Part shown: positions 52,987 through 58,374 of the stretch, one piece after another
Numbering within the stretch: position 1 is the stretch's first letter
Layout: the number at the start of each line of letters is the position of its first letter
Assembly (NCBI GenBank): GCA_014584295.1
Contig: JACTNC010000030.1
Coordinates: 1-58,374, forward strand
DNA length: 58,374 nt
Direction: 5' to 3'
DNA from: Verrucomicrobiota bacterium
Lineage (GTDB): Bacteria > Verrucomicrobiota > Verrucomicrobiia > Opitutales > Opitutaceae
The notes under the pieces: generated by a model
Told to the model about the DNA's origin: nothing
The model's database searches: none
Seen by the model: the letters and a program-made list of their open reading frames with translations, nothing else
Translations under genes and position numbers: made by a program

Positions 52987-55863
52987 ATGCAGGTTCCGAC
53001 CCACCTCCACGTCAAAGGCGCTCGGGAGCACAATCTGAAGAATCTCGAACTGAGGATTCCCAGAGGGAAACTTGTCGTGGTGACTGGTCCCTCCGGATCG
53101 GGAAAGTCATCCCTCGCGTTCGATACGATCTATGCCGAGGGTTACCGGAAATACATGGAGTCGCTCTCGACGCAGGCGCGGCAGCTCCTGGAGCAGCTCA
53201 AGCGGCCGGACGTCGATTTCATTCACGGACTTTCTCCGGTACTGGCGATCGAGCAGCGCACCGGAAACAACTCCCCGCGCACCACGATCGCCACGGTGAC
53301 CGAGATCTCGGACTATGCGCAACTCCTGTGGGCGCTCAAGGGCGAGCAGTATTGTCCCAAGGATGGAGGCCGCGTTGTCCAGCGCTCGCTCGATGACAAT
53401 GTTCAGCATGTGCTGATGACCTGCGCGGGAGAGCGCATCCAGATCCTATCGCCCGCGCTGGCAGCCAAGCCGTCGGTCCTGCGCGATGAGCTCCCCCGGC
53501 TCCGTCAGCGCGGATTTCAGCGCATCCGGATCGGTGGAGCGATCCGCAATCTCGACGAACCCAATCTTGTTCCGATGGGCACGCAGGAGATGACGGTGGA
53601 GCTTGTGATTGACCGCCTTGTGGCCACGCCCGATCAGCGCAGCCGCCTCGCGGACTCGCTCGAACTCGCTTTCCGGGAGGGGCAGGATCGCGCATTGATC
53701 CTTGCTCAGAGGTCGGGCGACGCTCCCTGGAGGGAGATTCCCCTCAGTCAGTCGCTGGCCTGCGAGTGTTGTGGCGACATTTTTCCTCGACTCACACCGC
53801 GACACTTTTCCGCGAATCATGCCGACGGTGCCTGCGGTACGTGCGGTGGATTGGGACGCAAACTGCGGTTTGTTCCCGATCTGATTGTGCCGGATCCGGA
53901 GAAGTCCGTGCGCGAGGGAGCGATCAAACCTTGGCGCATCGGGGGAAAGAATCTCATCATCAAGCACAACGCGTTGCTCAAGCAACTGGCCGAGCAATTG
54001 CCCTTCGATCCCGACACGCCTTGGAAGGATCTTTCCGAGGACGTGCGGAAGGTGCTCTTGCACGGAGCCGATGAGCGCCTCTTTGCCTTCAAGCTCCGGC
54101 GCATGCGTGAGGCGCGCGCCATGCCGTTTGCGGGCGTGATCGCGGACCTTGAGGAGAGCTATCGCGAGACGGACAGCGACGGATTCCGTGCCCGGCTGAG
54201 TACTTTCATGGTGAGTGGGGTGTGTCCCGAGTGCCAGGGCACAAGGCTGAATGCCCGTAGCGCGGCGGTCAGAATGCAATCGTCGGCGGGCTCCCTCACG
54301 TTCCCGGAGTTTCTCTCGCAGGACATCACCCGTGCGGAATCCCAGGCGTCAGTCTGGAACAAGGATTTTGCGGAGAACGACCCAATCCGGGAAGTGATTT
54401 CTGGGATTCAGCAGCGTCTTCATTTTCTCTCGGAGACAGGGCTGAGCTACCTGACGCTGAATCGGGACTACGCAACCCTCTCGGGTGGGGAGGCGCAGCG
54501 GGTGCGGCTGGCGACGCAGTTGGGCATGGGGCTCATTGGCGTGATTTATGTGCTGGATGAACCGAGCATTGGGCTGCATGCGCACGACAATGAAAAACTC
54601 CTGGAAACCCTGCGCGCGCTGCGGGATCGCGGGAACACGGTTCTGGTTGTTGAGCATGATGAGGAGACCATGCGTGCGGCGGATGAGCTTATCGAATTGG
54701 GCCCGGAGGCGGGCAGCGAAGGCGGGAGGCTCCTTTTCCAAGGCACTCCGGCCGAGTGTGCAACCCTGCCATTCAAACACTCGCGAACAGGTCCGTATCT
54801 CGCCCGGACCCTGTCCGTCACGAGAGATGCGGCCGCGAAGTCACCCGACGGTGCCTGGCTGACCGTGCGTGAGGCGCGGGAGAACAATCTCCAGGGCATT
54901 GATGTGCGGTTTCCCATCGGCCTGTTCACCTGCGTGACAGGTGTCTCAGGTTCCGGCAAGAGCACGCTGGTCAACGACATCCTTGCAGCGGCTGCAGCGC
55001 GGAGACTCAACGGAGCGCGGACGATGCCAGGAAGGCACCGTCACATTGAGAATCTGGATGTATTCGAGCGACTGGTGCAGGTGGATCAGGAGCCGATCGG
55101 GCGAAGCCCACGCTCCAATCCTGCGACCTTCACGGGACTGTTCGATCTGCTGCGCGACCTGTTTTCGCACGTGCCGCTTGCGAAGGTGCGTGGCTACAAG
55201 GCCAGCCGGTTTTCCTTCAATGTTAGAGGCGGGCGATGTGAACGCTGCCAGGGTGACGGCATGATCAAGCTCGACATGCTGTTCATGGCGGATGCTTACG
55301 CACCCTGTCCGAGCTGCGGGGGCAGGCGCTACAACCGGGAGACGCTGGAGATCCTGTTCCATGGCAGATCGATCGCCGATGTGCTGGACATGACCGTGCG
55401 CGACGCGATTGGGCTCTTTCGCAATATTCCGAAAGTGATCGACAAGCTTGGAACCCTTGAGGCCGTGGGTTTGGGGTACCTCAAGCTCGGGCAATCGGCG
55501 ACGACGTTGTCGGGAGGTGAGGCGCAACGGCTGAAGCTTTCGTTGGAATTGTCCAAGCGCCAGCAGGGAGAAACGCTCTACATTCTCGATGAGCCGACCA
55601 CGGGTCTTCACTGGGTTGATATCCAGCGCCTGGTTGACCTGCTCTTCAAGCTGCGTGATGCCGGGAACACCATCATCGTGATCGAGCACAATCTCGATGT
55701 AATCAATCTGGCGGACTGGATTGTGGACCTGGGGCCTGGCGGAGGAAAAAATGGAGGGAACCTCGTCTATGCGGGAATGCGCGCGGAGATTGATTCGGTT
55801 GACGCGTCATTGACCGGTGCAGCGCTCCGAAAATGGCGACGGGCAGCGCGCAATGCTGTGTGA
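52987..55863 (+). CDS. uvrA: excinuclease ABC subunit A
   Basis: This 958-aa UvrA acts as the damage-sensing ATPase of nucleotide excision repair. The two ATP sites have Walker A motifs GPSGSGKSS (about 36-44) and GVSGSGKST, with ABC signatures [14 protein letters not shown] and [14 protein letters not shown]. Zinc modules are CECCGD...CGTCGG and CERCQGDG...CPSCGG. The UvrB-binding region (about 118-250) is present, so this is not the shortened UvrA2 type. The signature helix [20 protein letters not shown] departs somewhat from the common 'AYARQFL' form, so a second, more typical copy may exist elsewhere. ATG 52987 is the start. Confidence 0.93.
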   Translation: MQVPTHLHVKGAREHNLKNLELRIPRGKLVVVTGPSGSGKSSLAFDTIYAEGYRKYMESLSTQARQLLEQLKRPDVDFIHGLSPVLAIEQRTGNNSPRTTIATVTEISDYAQLLWALKGEQYCPKDGGRVVQRSLDDNVQHVLMTCAGERIQILSPALAAKPSVLRDELPRLRQRGFQRIRIGGAIRNLDEPNLVPMGTQEMTVELVIDRLVATPDQRSRLADSLELAFREGQDRALILAQRSGDAPWREIPLSQSLACECCGDIFPRLTPRHFSANHADGACGTCGGLGRKLRFVPDLIVPDPEKSVREGAIKPWRIGGKNLIIKHNALLKQLAEQLPFDPDTPWKDLSEDVRKVLLHGADERLFAFKLRRMREARAMPFAGVIADLEESYRETDSDGFRARLSTFMVSGVCPECQGTRLNARSAAVRMQSSAGSLTFPEFLSQDITRAESQASVWNKDFAENDPIREVISGIQQRLHFLSETGLSYLTLNRDYATLSGGEAQRVRLATQLGMGLIGVIYVLDEPSIGLHAHDNEKLLETLRALRDRGNTVLVVEHDEETMRAADELIELGPEAGSEGGRLLFQGTPAECATLPFKHSRTGPYLARTLSVTRDAAAKSPDGAWLTVREARENNLQGIDVRFPIGLFTCVTGVSGSGKSTLVNDILAAAAARRLNGARTMPGRHRHIENLDVFERLVQVDQEPIGRSPRSNPATFTGLFDLLRDLFSHVPLAKVRGYKASRFSFNVRGGRCERCQGDGMIKLDMLFMADAYAPCPSCGGRRYNRETLEILFHGRSIADVLDMTVRDAIGLFRNIPKVIDKLGTLEAVGLGYLKLGQSATTLSGGEAQRLKLSLELSKRQQGETLYILDEPTTGLHWVDIQRLVDLLFKLRDAGNTIIVIEHNLDVINLADWIVDLGPGGGKNGGNLVYAGMRAEIDSVDASLTGAALRKWRRAARNAV

Positions 55864-55890
55864 GTGAGTACGCCTTATCGAAGTTGGGGC

Positions 55891-56874
55891 TCAGTTCCAA
55901 GGACGATCGTAGTGGCAGGCGACCTCGTGTCCGGTGGCATCGGGTGCGGGTCTCAGGTGTGGGACCTCCTGCCTGCAGCGATCGGTGGCGTAGGGACAGC
56001 GCGTGTGAAACGGGCATCCTGAAGGTGGGTGGATTGGCGACGGGACATCACCCTTGAGCACGATGCGTTTGCTGCGTCGGCGGGGATCCGGCTCAGGGAT
56101 CGCCGAGATCAGTGCGCGCGTGTAGGGGTGGCGCGGATCGCGGTAGAGGTTTTCGGCATCGGCAAATTCGACGATGTGCCCGAGGTACATGATCGCGATG
56201 CGGTCAGATACATGCTTCACCACCGCGAGATTGTGGGCGATGAACAGGTAGCTGAGTCCCATCTCCCGCTGAAGGTCGAGCATGAGGTTGAGCACCTGGC
56301 TCTGGATGGAGACATCGAGCGCGGAGACAGGCTCGTCGCAGACAATGGCGCGGGGTTCGAGAGCGATGGCGCGGGCAATGCCGATGCGTTGCCGCTGACC
56401 GCCGGAGAACTCAAAGGGGTAGCGATCCGCGGCGTTCGAGGGCAGTCCGACCTTGTCGAGGAGTTCGCGGACCTTTTGTCGGCGATGGGCTTGATCACCG
56501 ATATCATGAATGGCGAACGGCTCCGCCAGGATCTCTCCGACGGTATGCCGCGAATTCAGCGATTCGACCGGATCCTGAAAAATCATCTGCAGGTGTCGCC
56601 GATGGGGCTTCATCCTGCGGGCGGAGAGTTGCGAGAGATCTTCCCCGTCGAACAGTATCCGGCCGGAAGTGGGGCGGAGAAGCCGCACGATGCATTTGCC
56701 GAGAGTCGACTTTCCACAGCCGGATTCTCCGACGAGTCCAATGGTCTCGCCGGCACCGACCGTGAAGGAAACGCCATCGACCGCGCGGCAGAATCGGCGG
56801 CTGCGCTGAAAGAGCCCTTCCTTCACAGGGAAGTGCATTGCGAGGTTTTCGACCGTGATCAGAGGTTGGCTCAT
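55891..56874 (-). CDS. oligopeptide ABC transporter ATPase, OppF/DppF type
   Basis: This 327-aa ATP-binding subunit has Walker [10 protein letters not shown], signature [14 protein letters not shown], Walker [11 protein letters not shown], and the H-loop in [11 protein letters not shown]. The C-terminal oligopeptide-type extension ending with a Cys-rich [14 protein letters not shown] is present and is known in this family for Fe-S or metal binding. The start is ATG 56874, which overlaps the OppD-like stop by four bases; a longer frame to 56988 is not credible. It is the last visible gene of the transporter operon, which enters from the window edge. Confidence 0.92.
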   Translation of the reverse strand: MSQPLITVENLAMHFPVKEGLFQRSRRFCRAVDGVSFTVGAGETIGLVGESGCGKSTLGKCIVRLLRPTSGRILFDGEDLSQLSARRMKPHRRHLQMIFQDPVESLNSRHTVGEILAEPFAIHDIGDQAHRRQKVRELLDKVGLPSNAADRYPFEFSGGQRQRIGIARAIALEPRAIVCDEPVSALDVSIQSQVLNLMLDLQREMGLSYLFIAHNLAVVKHVSDRIAIMYLGHIVEFADAENLYRDPRHPYTRALISAIPEPDPRRRSKRIVLKGDVPSPIHPPSGCPFHTRCPYATDRCRQEVPHLRPAPDATGHEVACHYDRPWN

Positions 56875-57881
56875 GGCGCAGGAACAAACGGCGGCAGGTC
56901 TCGCCAGCGGTGGCAGGCCACGGTGTGTTGCGAGGAAACGTTTTCCCTGGGAGGCTGGCGTGCACAGGCGTCGACGCGGAATGGGCAACGGTTCTGGAAA
57001 CGGCAGCCGACGGGGAGTTCGGCAAGACTGGGCACCATGCCGTCGATCACATTGAGTCTCGATTTTCGAGGCGTCGTGAGGCGCGGAATCGAACTCAGAA
57101 GACCGCGCGTGTAGGGGTGCGCGGGAGCAGCAAAAATATCATCCACGGGTCCCGCCTCGGCAATCCGGCCGCCGTACATGACGACCACGTCGTCGCACAT
57201 GTCGGCGATGACTCCCAGGTCGTGGGTGATGAGGATGATGGCCATGCCCATCTCCTCCTGGAGGGCGTGCATGAGCTCGAGAATCTGAGCCTGGATGGTG
57301 ACATCCAGGGCGGTGGTAGGCTCATCCGCGATCACCACCGCGGGCTTGCAGGCGAGAGCCATCGCAATGACGACACGCTGGCGCATGCCACCGGAAAGCT
57401 GGTGAGGATATTCACCAACCCGAATCTCCGGGGAGGGAATGCCGACCTTCCTGAGCATTTCGATCGACATCTCGAGCGCCCGCCTCCTGTCGGAGGTGAT
57501 ATGGAGGAGAAAAATCTCGCTCAATTGCCGACCGATGGTGTGGACCGGATTGAGGGCGGTCATCGGTTCCTGAAATATCATGCCGATGCGGCCGCCGCGG
57601 ATGTGACGCATCTCTTCTGACGGAAGCGTTGCGAGATTCCTGCCATCGAACCGGACGTCACCGCTCGCAATCTTGCCCATCGGCTGCGGCAGGAGTCGCA
57701 TGATCGACAGCGCGGTCACACTTTTGCCGCAGCCCGATTCGCCGACGATGCCAAGCGTGCGGCCTCGGCGGACCGCAAAGCTGACGCCGTCGACCGCGGT
57801 CAGCACGCCGGCGTCGGTGTCGAACGTCGTGACGAGATCACGCACGTCGATGACGATGTCATTCGGATCGGTTGCGGGCAT
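56871..57881 (-). CDS. oligopeptide ABC transporter ATPase, OppD/DppD type
   Basis: This 336-aa protein has Walker [10 protein letters not shown], signature [15 protein letters not shown], Walker [13 protein letters not shown], and ITHDLGVIA as H-loop. The C-terminal tail has [14 protein letters not shown], matching the paired OppD/F architecture. It would energise peptide or oligosaccharide uptake with the OppF-like partner, whose start it overlaps (ATGA). I use ATG 57881; the region to 58130 translates to an Arg/Ser-rich shadow of the binding-protein gene. The permease genes are not in view. Confidence 0.93.
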   Translation of the reverse strand: MPATDPNDIVIDVRDLVTTFDTDAGVLTAVDGVSFAVRRGRTLGIVGESGCGKSVTALSIMRLLPQPMGKIASGDVRFDGRNLATLPSEEMRHIRGGRIGMIFQEPMTALNPVHTIGRQLSEIFLLHITSDRRRALEMSIEMLRKVGIPSPEIRVGEYPHQLSGGMRQRVVIAMALACKPAVVIADEPTTALDVTIQAQILELMHALQEEMGMAIILITHDLGVIADMCDDVVVMYGGRIAEAGPVDDIFAAPAHPYTRGLLSSIPRLTTPRKSRLNVIDGMVPSLAELPVGCRFQNRCPFRVDACARQPPRENVSSQHTVACHRWRDLPPFVPAP

Positions 57882-57924
57882 CGAGGCGCGTGGATTCAAA
57901 CCGTTTGGAGCGCGGATCCGCGGC

Positions 57925-58374
57925 TCAGTGCTTGTACTGATCGAACGTGAGGATCTGCGTCGGGAAGGTCTTGCCGGAGTTTCTCCCCTCGATGGTTTCC
58001 TTCTTCTCCTTCTGGTCGATCCAGTGGACGAAAAACTCCTCTGGGGTACGACTCTGGGCGACATTGAATCCCTTCGGCCATTTGATGTAGCGCTGGTAAC
58101 CCACGCGGTAGAACGGTATCGCCCAGCCATTCACCCATGCGGCATCGTCGTAGATGATCTGTTCAATCTGCGCGGCGTACGACTTGATGTCCTCCATCGT
58201 GCTCGCGGCATCGTAGGCTTCGATCAACCGGTCCAGTTCCGGAATAAACGTCGAAGTCATGTTGTTGGTCTGGACGCGGATCTTTTTCGGGGAGGGATTG
58301 GGTTTGCCGTCGGAATAGCGTTCGACCGGTTTGCCATTGGCGTCGAAGTAGGCGTCTTCGTACGCGTTGGATCC
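57925..58374 (-). CDS. extracellular solute-binding protein (family 5), C-terminal part, cut by window edge
   Basis: The minus frame is open from the window end down to the stop at 57925 (150 codons). It begins [16 protein letters not shown] and continues [20 protein letters not shown] and [20 protein letters not shown]. This is the C-terminal part of an oligopeptide-binding protein of the SBP_bac_5 type; the signal peptide and lipobox are outside the window. It is the probable ligand receptor for the two ATPases just downstream on the same strand (43 nt gap). Confidence 0.88.
   Translation of the reverse strand, partial: GSNAYEDAYFDANGKPVERYSDGKPNPSPKKIRVQTNNMTSTFIPELDRLIEAYDAASTMEDIKSYAAQIEQIIYDDAAWVNGWAIPFYRVGYQRYIKWPKGFNVAQSRTPEEFFVHWIDQKEKKETIEGRNSGKTFPTQILTFDQYKH

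Noticed and set aside
56029..57114. 361-codon plus frame across the two transporter ATPases
   Set aside because: It spans the junction of two overlapping recognised genes on the other strand and shows no domain.

Overview
The window looks like chromosomal DNA of a GC-rich bacterium of the PVC superphylum, most likely Verrucomicrobiota, family Opitutaceae or a close relative. The pointers are: a planctomycete-type cytochrome/DUF1549/DUF1553 gene followed by a DUF1501 gene, a PVC-type haem-binding CxxCH propeller protein, a DUF1800 giant with a Pro-Thr linker, and a TonB-dependent receptor whose mature N-terminus carries the 'VVLSPFEV' segment and an EF-hand/dockerin loop. The placement is inferred from gene content. 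No rRNA or tRNA gene was seen.

Layout. (1) 1-2.9 kb is a small accessory patch: the C-terminal part of an IS3-family transposase cut by the window edge, an AbiEi-like/Fic fusion with four 23-bp direct repeats against its start codon, a remnant of an IS481-type transposase, and a Phd/YefM-RelE/ParE toxin-antitoxin pair. (2) 3.2-7.4 kb is a catabolic run on +: zinc-type alcohol dehydrogenase, SDR, sugar isomerase/epimerase and an exported PL6-type polysaccharide lyase. (3) 7.4-14.6 kb holds envelope proteins: a coiled-coil/TPR membrane protein, an orphan 7TMR-HDED sensor-like protein, and a 1378-aa DUF1800 protein. (4) 14.9-18.7 kb holds a class III aminotransferase, RsgA and an exported amidohydrolase. 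(5) 18.9-25.1 kb is an esterase/SMP-30 fusion followed by the PSCyt1/DUF1549/DUF1553 and DUF1501 pair. (6) 25.2-32.7 kb, all on minus, holds an M16 peptidase, RNase R, DUF5069 and a SorAB-like sulfite dehydrogenase. (7) 33-40.7 kb holds a CrtI/CrtISO-like oxidoreductase, a cytochrome b562-type protein, a TonB receptor and a DUF1593 hydrolase. (8) 40.8-44.6 kb is a split transketolase plus Asp/Glu racemase-family operon diverging from a LacI regulator. (9) 44.8-48.7 kb holds a small membrane protein and the PVC CxxCH protein. (10) 49-55.9 kb is a DNA-maintenance block: a RecB-type nuclease fused to an XPD/DinG-type helicase, a RecO-like protein, DUF502 and UvrA. (11) 55.9 kb to the end is an oligopeptide ABC transporter (two ATPases and a partial binding protein) that continues past the window.

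Together these suggest a heterotroph that degrades polysaccharides: exported lyase, esterase and DUF1593 hydrolase, TonB uptake, dehydrogenase/isomerase/transketolase modules under LacI control, and peptide uptake. The least ordinary items are the AbiEi-Fic fusion with its 23-bp iterons, the HDED protein without 7TM or HD domains, and the nuclease-helicase fusion next to recO.
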